From Neisseria meningitidis (GTDB lineage Bacteria > Pseudomonadota > Gammaproteobacteria > Burkholderiales > Neisseriaceae): DNA of 64,000 nucleotides. Positions 1 to 8,364 of the stretch are shown in pieces. Position 1 is the first letter of the stretch, and every line of letters starts with the position of its first letter. The notes beneath the pieces were generated by a model. It did no database searches. It was not told the DNA's origin and saw only the letters and a list, made by a program, of their open reading frames with translations. Both the position numbers and the translations under genes were made by a program. The stretch covers positions 186,001 through 250,000 of the forward strand of contig NZ_LR134525.1 of assembly GCF_900638555.1 (NCBI RefSeq). Reading direction: 5' to 3'.

Positions 1-1
1 G

Positions 2-1063
2 CGGTATATTACGCGGGAAAACTGCAAAATGCTGAATATGTCGTCTAATGATTATTTGGGTTTGGCATCAGATGAAAACTTGCGCCGGTCTTTTTTGCAG
101 CAATACGGCGGTAATTTTCCCTCTTTTACCAGTTCTTCATCGCGTTTATTAACGGGCAACTTTCCTATTTATACCGATTTGGAAGAGCTTGTCGCACAAC
201 GTTTCCAACGGGAAAGCGCGTTATTGTTCAACAGCGGCTATCACGCCAATCTCGGTATTTTGCCTGCTTTGACGACGACGAAAAGTTTGATTTTGGCAGA
301 TAAATTTGTTCACGCCAGTATGATTGACGGCATCCGTTTGAGCCGGTGTGCGTTTTTCCGTTATCGTCATAATGATTATGAACATTTGAAAAATCTGCTT
401 GAAAAAAACGTCGGAAAATTTGACCGCACTTTTATCGTTACCGAATCTGTTTTCAGTATGGACGGCGATGTGGCGGATTTGAAACAGCTTGTCCAATTAA
501 AAAAACAGTTTCCCAATACTTATCTTTATGTGGATGAAGCCCACGCAATCGGTGTTTATGGGCAAAACGGATTGGGGATTGCCGAACGGGATAATTTGAT
601 TGCCGAGATTGATTTATTGGTCGGCACTTTCGGTAAAGCCTTAGCCTCGGTGGGGGCGTATGCCGTCTGCAACCAAGTATTGAAAGAATGTTTGATTAAT
701 CAAATGCGCCCATTGATTTTTTCAACCGCATTGCCGCCGTTTAATGTGGCTTGGACTTATTTTATTTTTGAACGATTGCCGCAATTCTCAAAAGAAAGAA
801 GCCATCTTGAGCAGTTAAGCGCATTTTTACGGCGGGAAGTGGCGCATCGGACGCAAATAATGCCGAGCCAAACCTGTATCGTCCCCTATATTTTAGGCGG
901 GAATGAAGCCACCCTTGCCAAAGCGGAATACCTGCAAAGGCAGGGTTATTATTGCCTGCCCATCAGACCACCGACAGTACCAAAAGGTACATCCAGAATA
1001 CGATTGTCTTTGACGGCAGATATGACAATGGATGAAGTGCGGCAGTTTGCGGCGTGCCTGTAA
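2..1063 (+). CDS. bioF: 8-amino-7-oxononanoate synthase, 5' end outside window
   Basis: PLP enzyme that condenses pimeloyl-ACP with alanine, the first ring-forming step of biotin synthesis. The reading frame is open to the left edge and the residues before the first visible ATG (RYITRENCK) continue the family N-terminal region, so the ATG at 29 is internal and the true start lies outside the window. Visible hallmarks are [12 protein letters not shown] near the start, [11 protein letters not shown] near codon 170 and TFGKAL near codon 200, whose lysine forms the Schiff base with PLP. The visible part is about 353 codons; the family is about 380. It ends 9 bases before bioG, so the genes form an operon. 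Confidence 0.93.
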   Translation, partial: RYITRENCKMLNMSSNDYLGLASDENLRRSFLQQYGGNFPSFTSSSSRLLTGNFPIYTDLEELVAQRFQRESALLFNSGYHANLGILPALTTTKSLILADKFVHASMIDGIRLSRCAFFRYRHNDYEHLKNLLEKNVGKFDRTFIVTESVFSMDGDVADLKQLVQLKKQFPNTYLYVDEAHAIGVYGQNGLGIAERDNLIAEIDLLVGTFGKALASVGAYAVCNQVLKECLINQMRPLIFSTALPPFNVAWTYFIFERLPQFSKERSHLEQLSAFLRREVAHRTQIMPSQTCIVPYILGGNEATLAKAEYLQRQGYYCLPIRPPTVPKGTSRIRLSLTADMTMDEVRQFAACL

Positions 1064-1072
1064 GGATATGAT

Positions 1073-1720
1073 ATGAAAACAAAATTTTACAATCATCAAG
1101 GCGAACATTTAATCCTGTATTTTGCAGGTTGGGGAACGCCGCCCGATGCTGTAAATCATTTGATTTTGCCGGAAAATCACGATTTATTGATTTGCTATGA
1201 TTATCAAGATTTAAATTTGGATTTTGATTTTTCCGCCTATCGGCACATCCGTTTGGTGGCGTGGTCAATGGGCGTTTGGGCGGCAGAGAGGGCATTGCAA
1301 GGAATAAGATTAAAATCCGCAACGGCAGTGAATGGCACAGGTTTGCCTTGCGATGATAATTTCGGTATCCCTTGCGCCGTTTTTAAAGGCACATTGGAGA
1401 ACCTCACGGAAAACACCCGTTTAAAATTTGAACGCAGAATGTGTGGCGATAAAGCATCTTTTGAAGATTACCAACAATTTCCCGCCCGTCCGTTTGACGA
1501 AATTCATCAAGAACTTATCGCACTTTTTGCGATGATCGGGCAAGATAGGCGCGCAGATTTGATTCGCTGGACAAATGCCTTGGTCGGATCAGGCGATAAA
1601 ATTTTTATGCCTGCCAATCAGCACCGATATTGGACACCGCGTTGCACCGTTCGGGAAATTGACGGCGGACATTACCTGTTTTCAAGATTCACCCATTGGT
1701 CGGCACTATGGAATCACTGA
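1073..1720 (+). CDS. bioG: Pimeloyl-ACP methyl ester esterase, BioG type
   Basis: A 215-residue alpha/beta-hydrolase-like protein of the BioG (DUF452) family. BioG replaces BioH in some bacteria and removes the methyl group from pimeloyl-ACP methyl ester. FAGWGTPPD near residue 18 resembles the oxyanion-hole segment and AWSMGVWA near residue 65 holds the nucleophile serine (S-x-G). The histidine in GGHYLF near residue 200 is a good candidate for the last triad member. It sits between bioF and bioC, and its 3' end overlaps the bioC start by 13 bases, which suggests translational coupling. The assignment rests on these motifs and on position. Confidence 0.88.
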   Translation: MKTKFYNHQGEHLILYFAGWGTPPDAVNHLILPENHDLLICYDYQDLNLDFDFSAYRHIRLVAWSMGVWAAERALQGIRLKSATAVNGTGLPCDDNFGIPCAVFKGTLENLTENTRLKFERRMCGDKASFEDYQQFPARPFDEIHQELIALFAMIGQDRRADLIRWTNALVGSGDKIFMPANQHRYWTPRCTVREIDGGHYLFSRFTHWSALWNH

Positions 1721-2490
1721 CTGCCATAAATAAATCGCGCATTCGGCAGGCTTTCCAAAAAGCATTAAACGATTATGACCGGCACGCCTTAATCCAACAA
1801 AAAATGACGATTAATTTAATGGCGCATTTGCAAGATTATTTGCCGGATATGCCATTGGAAAACGTGTTGGAATTGGGCTGCGGCTCAGGAATGTTGAGTG
1901 CCTTGCTGCAAAAACAGATTTCAGCGAATTATTGGTTATTTAATGATTTGTGCGATGTGCAGCCCCAACTGGCTGAAAAACTGCCGCAATCCTTTGATTT
2001 TTATTGCGGCGATGCGGAAAACTTTCCTTTTCAACGACAATTTGACTTAATCGCAAGCGCATCTGCCGTGCAATGGTTTCATCAACCCGACGCTTTTATC
2101 GCCCATTGCAAAACAGGCTTGAAAGCAAACGGATTATTGGCGGTTGCAACCTTTGGCAAAGACAATTTAAAAGAAGTCCGCCAAATTACAAATATAGGCT
2201 TAAATTACCCGACTTTATCCCAATGGCAGACTTGGTTAGCCAAAGATTTTGAGCTTTTATGGTGTGAGGATTTTAAGGTAATACTAGACTTTGATACGCC
2301 GTTAGATGTACTCAAACACCTTAAATATACAGGCGTAACAGCCACGAACCAAAAAAATTGGACAAGAAAAAATCTCAATGGATTTATTGGCGATTATTTG
2401 TCGGCGTTCAGTATGCCGTCGGGCAAAGTGCACCTGACTTATCATCCGTTATTTTTTATCGCGCGCTACTCTGCGGCGGGCAGGCAATAA
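1708..2490 (+). CDS. bioC: Malonyl-ACP O-methyltransferase
   Basis: SAM-dependent methyltransferase that methylates malonyl-ACP so that it can be elongated to the pimeloyl chain. The SAM-binding loop VLELGCGSGML lies near residue 50, and ASASAVQWF near residue 115 matches the post-motif typical of BioC. I chose the ATG at 1708 (MESLTAINKSRI) over an in-frame TTG at 1696, because BioC proteins begin shortly before a K-x-R-I-R-x-A-F segment and the ATG overlaps the bioG stop. The protein is about 260 residues, normal for the family. Eight bases later a short bioD stub begins. Confidence 0.9.
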   Translation: MESLTAINKSRIRQAFQKALNDYDRHALIQQKMTINLMAHLQDYLPDMPLENVLELGCGSGMLSALLQKQISANYWLFNDLCDVQPQLAEKLPQSFDFYCGDAENFPFQRQFDLIASASAVQWFHQPDAFIAHCKTGLKANGLLAVATFGKDNLKEVRQITNIGLNYPTLSQWQTWLAKDFELLWCEDFKVILDFDTPLDVLKHLKYTGVTATNQKNWTRKNLNGFIGDYLSAFSMPSGKVHLTYHPLFFIARYSAAGRQ

Positions 2491-2498
2491 GGCAGCTT

Positions 2499-2552
2499 AT
2501 GGGCAAAGTTATTTTTATATCGGGTATTGATACTGATGTGGGTAAAAGGTAA
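2499..2552 (+). pseudogene. bioD: bioD 5' remnant (dethiobiotin synthetase)
   Basis: A 17-codon open frame right after bioC reads MGKVIFISGIDTDVGKR and stops. This is the N-terminal strand and P-loop (GIDTDVGK[T]) of dethiobiotin synthetase, with the threonine replaced by Arg and then a stop. The rest of the gene is not found in the next 150 bases, so it looks like the stub of a deleted bioD at the 3' end of the operon. A functional bioD would have to be elsewhere in the genome. Confidence 0.7.
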
Positions 2553-2709
2553 TATGGCGAGGCTTGTGCAGAAGGCATATTGTTAAACGTTAAATTATGG
2601 TATGATTTAAAACTTACAAGTCTATTTCAGTAAATCGTTAATAATAAAAGCGGACAATGGCCGTTGCAGGCGGTCAGCTATCCGCTCGTTACGGTATCGG
2701 GAGTATCCT

Positions 2710-4146
2710 TTGGAAAACTCATTAATTATCGGTTTGGCACTGGCGGTATTGCTGATGCTTTTGGTTATGCGTGCGAAGCAGGGTAAGAAAACACCGAAGC
2801 GCAAATCCCAAGGTGTCGGCAATACGCAGGGGCAGACACCCGGAAGCAATGATTCGGACTGGGTCGATCAGATTGGACAATCGGTTTCAGACGGCACGCA
2901 ACCCGACTGGTCTTGGAACGAAAGTGCCGAGACCGCATCCGCCGCCGTATCCGCGCAAGAAGTCGATCCGCTTACGGAGTATCAGGTTTATAAGCAATTC
3001 GGTTATCAGGGCAAGGCTGCCGAATCTTTGGCTGCCTATCTGGACGGCATTCCGGATGGTGAAGCGAAACCTGAAAACCTTATCCGCGAGCTGCTCGATA
3101 TCAATCTCGAAGTGGGGGATGTCGATGTTTTGGCAGACAATCTGCAAAAATACGGCAAACTGATTCCTTCCGAACTTTTGGCAAAATATATCGAACAGGC
3201 ATTACAGCGCGATTCAAACCATTTGCGTATCCGCGTCTTGGCAGAAGAAGGTTTGGGATGGGGTACTCAGGAGATTGAAAAACGTGCGGAAGGCGGTTCT
3301 GCGACGGCAGCTTCCGCATCGCCCCCGCCGGATGCCGGCGGTAAGGCTTATGAAGCCGAAGAAATCAAGCGCATCCCGATTGTGCGGGGCAAAAAAGACG
3401 TGTCCGGAATCAGTCAAGAGGAAATCGGTGCGATTGCCGGTTTGGTTCGCGCCGATCAAGGTGCGAAAATCCTTAAAGACAAAGTCAGCTATGAAACGGC
3501 ATCGAAACAATACGACCGTGCCATCCAAACTTCCGAAAAACCTGCAAACCTGATTATCGATGCGTTGAAACTCGATTACCAACACGCGGACATAGACCGT
3601 TTTGCCGGACATTTGTGGAAACTTTACCAAACGTTGGGCAACTACGGCAGGCAGGTTAAAGAGCGGATGCTGGGGTGGGGGTACAGCCTGGGTTACCATG
3701 AAGTTTTCGATGATTTGGAAAAAGGGCCGAACGACCGGCAAATCAAAGACATCGGTATGGGGCACGGGTATCTGCCGAAAAATATACAGAAATTCAAATC
3801 GCAACATCGGGATTTGGTGCTTCAAGATTCTTCGTTGATCAACACCGGTTCGTCTCCGGCAGACGATGCGGTTAAGGAAGTAGAGTCGTTGCTGATGTAT
3901 GGTCAGATTGAAGCGGCAATGGATGTGTTGGAGCAGGCGGTATTGAAATATCCCGACGAGTCCCAGCTTTATATTACGTTGATCGATATTTATGAACGTA
4001 CTGAAGATTGGGATAGGTTGGGGCAGTTTTTAAGGGTATTGAGGGAACGTGCGGACAGGCTTCCTGAAGAGGTCGTTATGCTGATGAGCCGGCTGCTGCA
4101 GCGTATGAATCAAAATATTAAAAAAATAAAACGGTACGGAAAATAA
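2710..4146 (+). CDS. Membrane-anchored helical-repeat (TPR/FimV-like) protein
   Basis: First gene of a five-gene operon. The 478-residue product has one N-terminal membrane segment (about residues 4-21), a polar Gly/Ser/Asn-rich linker, then helical-repeat sequence. The stretch YQVYKQFGYQGKAAESLAAYL near residue 90 and the C-terminal part (about 390-450, VESLLMYGQIEAAMDVLEQ followed by LYITLIDIYERTEDWDRL) look like tetratricopeptide repeats, and the overall plan resembles the cytoplasmic end of FimV. The start is a TTG with a GGGAG ribosome site 7 bases upstream; no ATG fits. The gene ends 2 bases before the next. Scaffold for the GTPase module is an inference from context. Confidence 0.75.
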   Translation: MENSLIIGLALAVLLMLLVMRAKQGKKTPKRKSQGVGNTQGQTPGSNDSDWVDQIGQSVSDGTQPDWSWNESAETASAAVSAQEVDPLTEYQVYKQFGYQGKAAESLAAYLDGIPDGEAKPENLIRELLDINLEVGDVDVLADNLQKYGKLIPSELLAKYIEQALQRDSNHLRIRVLAEEGLGWGTQEIEKRAEGGSATAASASPPPDAGGKAYEAEEIKRIPIVRGKKDVSGISQEEIGAIAGLVRADQGAKILKDKVSYETASKQYDRAIQTSEKPANLIIDALKLDYQHADIDRFAGHLWKLYQTLGNYGRQVKERMLGWGYSLGYHEVFDDLEKGPNDRQIKDIGMGHGYLPKNIQKFKSQHRDLVLQDSSLINTGSSPADDAVKEVESLLMYGQIEAAMDVLEQAVLKYPDESQLYITLIDIYERTEDWDRLGQFLRVLRERADRLPEEVVMLMSRLLQRMNQNIKKIKRYGK

Positions 4147-4148
4147 AA

Positions 4149-5246
4149 ATGGAAGTTCAACTGCCGAAAATTAAAACAGTACGCGTAATGTTGGCGGGGA
4201 TGACGGCGCAGCAGGAATCCGTTTTCAAAATGGCATTCAAAATGCACAATACCACCCGTTATGAAACAGTATCCCCTTCAGACGGCAGTGCCGTGCCCGA
4301 TTTGGTTTTGGCGGATACCGATGCCGAGGGCGGTTTTGAACTTTGGAAAGAGCTTGCCGAGCGTTATAAGGATATACCCGTCGCCGTCTGTTCGGAGAAA
4401 GTTCCCGATTCTGAAGTTCCCTACCTGCCCAAACCGATTCGGTTTGAAACATTGTTTCCTATGCTCCGCAAATTGTTGCAGGGCGAGAATGTTTATGGGA
4501 AATCGTTTATTGCACCCGCAGACCGGTCGGCGAAAAATAACGGGAATGTGCAGCGTACGGTTACGATACGCCAGTTTAACCCGAATAAAGGATTATTGGG
4601 GGCGTTGCGGTTTGCGGAAAAGAACAGGCAGGACATCGCTATCTTGCATGGAAATAAGCCGGTCCTTATTGTTTTCCCCTCGATACAACGGGTTTTGCTG
4701 ACAGAAAGTGTGCAAAAACTCGAAGAATTGTGCAAAGACGAAAATTTGCAGGTCAGCTGCAAGACTGTTCCCGATAACCCGCAATGGCGCGAAAAGGCTA
4801 AAGTAGGCATTATGTCCTGTATGTGGCAGTTTTCCATTTGGACGGCGCAGGGCAGGTTGATTTATCCGATTTCTCCCGATACTCCGTTTACGTTGAAATC
4901 TTGGCCAAACCTAACCCGGTTGGCAAATGTGCCGGGGTCGATACGCTTGTCGGCATTTCTGACCAAGGCATCCGTCAACCTTAACGTGTTGTATAAAGTG
5001 ATGCCTTTAAACCTCAATGATATTCTGAATTATCTTGCGGCAACCTATACAACCGGGTTTTTGTCGGTAGATTTAAAAACGGTTTCACAACAGGCATACT
5101 CCGATATGGCGGATAAAATAAATATCGGAGCCGATTCTGCCTCTGATAGTGAAATGATGAAAAAAGCGGAAAAAATCACAACACCATCCCAATCCCAGTC
5201 GCGCGGCCTTCTGCAAAGGCTGATGAAAAAACTGTTGGGCAGCTAA
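4149..5246 (+). CDS. Degenerate receiver-like protein of GTPase operon
   Basis: A 365-residue soluble protein of unknown function. The first 110 residues look like a worn receiver domain: a hydrophobic strand VRVMLAGM, an acidic DLVLADTD where the phospho-acceptor would sit, strand PVAVCSEK, then a lysine-proline (YLPKPI) as in receiver domains. The middle and C-terminal parts, including PLNLNDILNYLAATYTTGFLSVDL near residue 290, match nothing I can name. The tail is basic (RLMKKLLGS). It starts 2 bases after the previous stop and ends 11 bases before the GTPase gene, so it is surely part of the same transcript. Confidence 0.72.
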   Translation: MEVQLPKIKTVRVMLAGMTAQQESVFKMAFKMHNTTRYETVSPSDGSAVPDLVLADTDAEGGFELWKELAERYKDIPVAVCSEKVPDSEVPYLPKPIRFETLFPMLRKLLQGENVYGKSFIAPADRSAKNNGNVQRTVTIRQFNPNKGLLGALRFAEKNRQDIAILHGNKPVLIVFPSIQRVLLTESVQKLEELCKDENLQVSCKTVPDNPQWREKAKVGIMSCMWQFSIWTAQGRLIYPISPDTPFTLKSWPNLTRLANVPGSIRLSAFLTKASVNLNVLYKVMPLNLNDILNYLAATYTTGFLSVDLKTVSQQAYSDMADKINIGADSASDSEMMKKAEKITTPSQSQSRGLLQRLMKKLLGS

Positions 5247-5257
5247 GAGGCGGAGAG

Positions 5258-5794
5258 ATGAGAGAAAATAAAATTATTTTCACAGGACCTGTCGGCGTAG
5301 GGAAAACCACTGCCATTGCGGCTATTTCGGACGAAGCACTCGTTCAGACCGATGCTTCCGCATCCGATATGACTTTGGATAGGAAAAGGAATACGACAGT
5401 GGCGATGGACTACGGGGCCATCAGCTTGGATGAGGATACCAAAGTCCATTTATATGGTACGCCCGGTCAGGAACGGTTCAACTTTATGTGGGAAATCTTA
5501 AGCCAAGGCAGTATGGGTTTGGTCTTGCTTTTAGATAATGCCCGAACCAATCCGTTGAAAGATTTGGAATTCTTTTTACATTCGTTTCGAGGGCTGCTGG
5601 AGAAGGCACCCGTCGTTGTCGGTATTACCAAGATGGATATACGCTCTCAGCCCGGTATCGACGTGTATCACAAATATCTTGCAAAACATAATCTTAATGT
5701 TCCGGTTTTTGAAATTGATGCCCGTAAGGAAGATGACGTAAAACAATTGGTTAGCGCAATGTTATTTTCTATTGATCCGGGACTGGAGGTTTAA
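5258..5794 (+). CDS. Ras-like small GTPase (COG2229, MglA/CvnD-like)
   Basis: A 178-residue single-domain GTPase. Motifs in order are the P-loop GPVGVGKT at residues 10-17, a switch I region TTVAMDYG around 46-53, G3 as GTPGQERF at 67-74 with no acidic residue before the PGQ, G4 as TKMD, and G5-like DARKEDD near the end. TTVAMD(Y/F)G and TPGQ are typical of the bacterial COG2229 GTPases found in Streptomyces conservons; the TPGQ form is also close to MglA. It is likely a nucleotide-dependent switch whose partners are the neighbouring genes, above all the Roadblock protein at 6463. The next start codon follows the stop by one base. Confidence 0.88.
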   Translation: MRENKIIFTGPVGVGKTTAIAAISDEALVQTDASASDMTLDRKRNTTVAMDYGAISLDEDTKVHLYGTPGQERFNFMWEILSQGSMGLVLLLDNARTNPLKDLEFFLHSFRGLLEKAPVVVGITKMDIRSQPGIDVYHKYLAKHNLNVPVFEIDARKEDDVKQLVSAMLFSIDPGLEV

Positions 5795-5795
5795 T

Positions 5796-6440
5796 ATGGA
5801 ATCAACACTTTCACTACAAGCAAATTTATATCCCCGCCTGACTCCTGCCGGTGCATTTTATGCCGTATCCAGCGATGCCCCCAGTGCCGGTAAAACTTTG
5901 TTGCACAGCCTGTTGAAAGCGGATGCGGACGAAATGGTCAGCAGTGAGAAGCTGCTTACCTGGGCGGACACCGCCGACATCGATACCGCTTTGAACCTGT
6001 TGTACCGTTTGCAAAAACTCGAATTCCTCTATGGCGATGAAAACGGTCATTCAGACGGCATCAATTTGTCGGACGAGCAATTGCCGTTGCTGATGGAACA
6101 ATTGTCCGGCAGCGGTAAGGCGTTATTGGTCGATCGGAACGGTCTGTATCTTGCCAACGCCAATTTCCATCATGAGGCGGCGGAAGAGTTGGGGTTGTTG
6201 GCGGCAGAAGTCGCACAGATGGAAAAGAAATACCGGCTGCTGATTAAGAACAACCTGTATATCAACAATAACGCTTGGGGCGTTTGCGATCCTTCCGGTC
6301 AGAGCGAATTGACATTTTTCCCATTGTATATCGGTTCAACCAAATTTATTTTGGTTATCGGCGGCATTCCCGATTTGGGCAAAGAGGCATTTGTTACTTT
6401 GGTAAGGATTTTATACCGCCGTTACAGCAACCGCGTGTAA
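5796..6440 (+). CDS. Unknown protein, possible helix-turn-helix plus longin-like domains
   Basis: A 214-residue protein starting at the ATG one base after the GTPase stop, with a GGAGG site 6 bases upstream inside the GTPase gene. Residues 55-80 (DTALNLLYRLQKLEFLYG) look like a small winged-helix-type segment. The second half has alternating strands and helices: GKALLVDRNGLYLANA, a helix AAEELGLLAAEVAQME, then FFPLYIGSTKFILVIGG. That pattern resembles a Roadblock/longin fold, so it could be a second partner of the GTPase. The resemblance is by eye only. The gene ends 22 bases before the Roadblock gene. Confidence 0.68.
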   Translation: MESTLSLQANLYPRLTPAGAFYAVSSDAPSAGKTLLHSLLKADADEMVSSEKLLTWADTADIDTALNLLYRLQKLEFLYGDENGHSDGINLSDEQLPLLMEQLSGSGKALLVDRNGLYLANANFHHEAAEELGLLAAEVAQMEKKYRLLIKNNLYINNNAWGVCDPSGQSELTFFPLYIGSTKFILVIGGIPDLGKEAFVTLVRILYRRYSNRV

Positions 6441-6462
6441 AACTTGGGAGAGAGGAGGGGTT

Positions 6463-6822
6463 ATGCAGCAATTATTGATTTCAATCCTTGAAGATTTAAA
6501 CAATACATCTACGGATATTATCGCGTCTGCCGTTATCTCAACCGACGGATTGCCGATGGCGACAATGCTTCCTTCACATTTGAATTCGGACAGGGTAGGG
6601 GCGATTTCTGCCACTTTGCTTGCTTTGGGGAGTCGCTCGGTGCAGGAACTCGCCTGCGGGGAATTGGAACAAGTGATGATTAAAGGAAAATCAGGCTATA
6701 TCCTTTTAAGTCAGGCGGGTAAAGATGCCGTGTTGGTGCTGGTGGCAAAAGAAACCGGCAGACTTGGTTTAATCCTATTGGATGCCAAACGTGCGGCAAG
6801 GCATATTGCGGAAGCCATATAA
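6463..6822 (+). CDS. Roadblock/LC7-domain protein, putative GTPase partner
   Basis: A 119-residue single-domain protein of the Roadblock/LC7 type. SAVISTDGLPMATMLP, then a central helix DRVGAISATLLALGSRSVQEL, then VMIKGKSGYILLSQAGKDAVLVLVA match the family strand-helix-strand pattern. In Myxococcus the Roadblock protein MglB is the GTPase-activating partner of MglA; Streptomyces conservons also pair a Roadblock protein with a GTPase. Its place as last gene of an operon holding such a GTPase supports the same role here. A GGAGAGAGGAGG stretch gives a strong ribosome site. Confidence 0.85.
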   Translation: MQQLLISILEDLNNTSTDIIASAVISTDGLPMATMLPSHLNSDRVGAISATLLALGSRSVQELACGELEQVMIKGKSGYILLSQAGKDAVLVLVAKETGRLGLILLDAKRAARHIAEAI

Positions 6823-6874
6823 CATATAAAGATTGCGGGCTTGCAGATAAAGTGCAATCGATTGTCAATTTATA

Positions 6875-6904
6875 TTGACACGTTCGGTATTTCTGTTTTA
6901 TTAT
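6875..6904 (+). promoter_or_regulatory. Promoter of tRNA-Asn
   Basis: TTGACA at 6875-6880 and TATTAT at 6899-6904 with an 18-base spacer, ending 10 bases before the tRNA. A good sigma-70 promoter for the downstream tRNA gene. Confidence 0.7.
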
Positions 6905-6914
6905 TCGCGTTTAT

Positions 6915-6990
6915 TCCCCGATAGCTCAGTCGGTAGAGCGACGGACTGTTAATCCGCAGGTCCCTGGTTCGAGCCCAGGTCGGGGAGCCA
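6915..6990 (+). tRNA. tRNA-Asn (GTT)
   Basis: A 76-base cloverleaf including the encoded CCA. The acceptor stem pairs TCCCCGA with TCGGGGA, the D arm contains AGCTCAGTCGGTAGAGCG, the anticodon loop CTGTTAA gives GTT, and the T arm has GGTTCGAGCCC. Confidence 0.97.
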
Positions 6991-6996
6991 AATTTC

Positions 6997-7031
6997 AAAA
7001 CCCTCTAAGTATTTTCTTAGAGGGTTTTGTT
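6997..7031 (+). terminator. Terminator after tRNA-Asn
   Basis: A perfect 13-base stem (AAAACCCTCTAAG and its complement at 7016-7028) around a 6-base loop, followed by a T-rich stretch. Typical intrinsic terminator. Confidence 0.88.
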
Positions 7032-7159
7032 TTACCGGCGGTCAGAAACGCATTTTTGAGATGATTGTTTTGAGATGGAATAAAATCTTTGCAAAATTCC
7101 TTTCGTGATGGTTATGAAAAAATAGGGGCTGTCCTGGACAACTAGGATAAACTCGATTT

Positions 7160-7314
7160 TATAGTGGATTAACAAAAACCAGTACGGCATTGGCTCGCTT
7201 TAGCTCAAAGAGAACGATTCTCTAAGGTGCTGAAGCACCAAGTGAATCGGTTCCGTACTATTTGTACTGTCTGCGGCTTCGTCGCCTTGTCCTGATTTTT
7301 GTTAATCCACTATA
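7160..7314. repeat. Correia element (CREE), 155 bp
   Basis: Full-length copy with TATAGTGGATTAACA ends as inverted repeats. The 7031-7540 stretch holds no gene. Besides this element it contains a GAGACCTTTGCAAA motif at 7372 and then sequence running into the prophage remnant. Confidence 0.93.
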
Positions 7315-7371
7315 AAAAATATTTCCCTCAAGCGATGCGGCGACACCAACACCTGATTAAAACACAACCGG

Positions 7372-7561
7372 AGACCTTTGCAAAATTCCTTTCCCTCCCG
7401 ACAGCCGAAACCCAAACACAGGTTTTCGGCTGTTTTCGCTCCATAACACCTCCTAATTTTACCCAAATACCCCCTTAATCCTCCCCGGATACCCGATAAT
7501 CAGGCATCCGGGTTACCTTTTAGGCGGCAACAGGCGCACTTAGCCTGAGACCTTTGCAAAT
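7372..7561. repeat. Direct repeats of the ATR/IS end motif GAGACCTTTGCAAA
   Basis: The 14-base motif occurs at 7372 and again at 7548, in the same orientation about 176 bases apart; GAGACCTTTGCAA is also the terminal repeat of the two ATR elements in this window. The second copy overlaps the last codons of the tspB fragment, so the prophage was cut at such an end. No gene lies between the copies. Confidence 0.6.
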
Positions 7562-7992
7562 TTGTCGGTTTCGGGGTCGTATTGGTAGCCTCGTGCCTGT
7601 ATGTCTTCTTTGAAAGTTTCGTATACGTCGTGGGCTAAAAGGGCTGTTCCGACATAGGGAACCGCCCTTGTGCTGAATTTCGCGCCTAAGCGGGCAAGTT
7701 TGCCGACCCCCGCCAATACGCCGGCGCGGGATACGCTGGCGGTTATTTTGGCGTTGATTCGGGCTTTTGCGCCCGTAGGGATGTGTGTTAAATCTACCGT
7801 TTTTATTAAATCAGATGAATAAGTTTTACTATTTTTAGGTACAAACTTATGAATTTTCGCACCTTGTCCGGTATCAACTGAAACAGTTTCAGATATTTTT
7901 ACTGCATTTGCATTCGCTTCAAACGAATACATCATCAAAATTGCAATTATCGACAATTTCGCAAAATTCAAATTTGTATATTTTATGACCAT
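7540..7992 (-). pseudogene. tspB: tspB 5' fragment (filamentous prophage)
   Basis: A 150-codon frame that reads like the N-terminal part of TspB, the large immunoglobulin-binding protein carried by meningococcal filamentous prophages. It has a signal peptide (LSIIAILMMYSFEANA), then the polar and glycine/alanine-rich leader region with SRAGVLAGVGKLARLG. TspB proteins are usually several hundred residues long, with a proline-rich region and membrane anchor. Here the frame stops at a GAGACCTTTGCAAA repeat, so the rest is lost. The start overlaps the preceding minus-strand gene by about 74 bases. Confidence 0.72.
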
Positions 7993-8236
7993 CTTTCAGA
8001 GATTCTTTAATTACCATTTCTGAATTATCAGAAAATGAGATTAGCCAAATATCATGTTTAATTCTTCTATTCCAGAAAAAAGAGAAACAATCAATAACAT
8101 TTTCAGACTTATTAATCTTCGCAAATTCAACAAATTCAGATTGCGCTATAACCGCCATCGATTGCCCAAAATACTTGCTGGACGGCTGATATTTATAAAG
8201 TGCCAACTGCGCCTGAGTGATAAACGGCTTGTTCAT
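7919..8236 (-). CDS. Hypothetical prophage protein
   Basis: A 105-residue protein starting at the ATG at 8236 (MNKPFITQAQLALYKYQPS). No recognised domain; it is AT-richer than the surroundings and looks soluble. It lies in the minus-strand prophage series between the small coat-like genes and the tspB fragment. It could be an insertion or a regulatory gene of the phage. Confidence 0.5.
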   Translation of the reverse strand: MNKPFITQAQLALYKYQPSSKYFGQSMAVIAQSEFVEFAKINKSENVIDCFSFFWNRRIKHDIWLISFSDNSEMVIKESLKDGHKIYKFEFCEIVDNCNFDDVFV

Positions 8237-8295
8237 GGTTCTGCCTTTCAATGATTGTTTTGAAAGCCTGATTTTGACACCATAACTTCATGCGC

Positions 8296-8364
8296 TCAAT
8301 CCTTAAACAGAACCGCCCCGATTAATACGGGTACGGAAACGCCGAGATAAAAATAAAAATCCAT
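8296..8364 (-). CDS. 22-residue phage membrane peptide
   Basis: A very small frame, MDFYFYLGVSVPVLIGAVLFKD, made of a single hydrophobic helix. Its ATG overlaps the stop of the 92-residue gene before it in a TGATG arrangement, which is typical of translational coupling. Filamentous phages carry such tiny minor coat proteins (like pVII/pIX) next to the major coat gene, so this is a plausible structural peptide. No experiment or family match is claimed. Confidence 0.5.
   Translation of the reverse strand: MDFYFYLGVSVPVLIGAVLFKD

Noticed and set aside
29..1063. Start of bioF at the first ATG in the window
   Set aside because: The frame is open to position 2 and upstream residues belong to the enzyme, so the gene begins outside the window.
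7125..7160. AGGGGCTGTCCTGGACAACTAGG as an insertion sequence end
   Set aside because: It resembles IS termini, but I found no matching partner repeat or transposase nearby, so it is not called.
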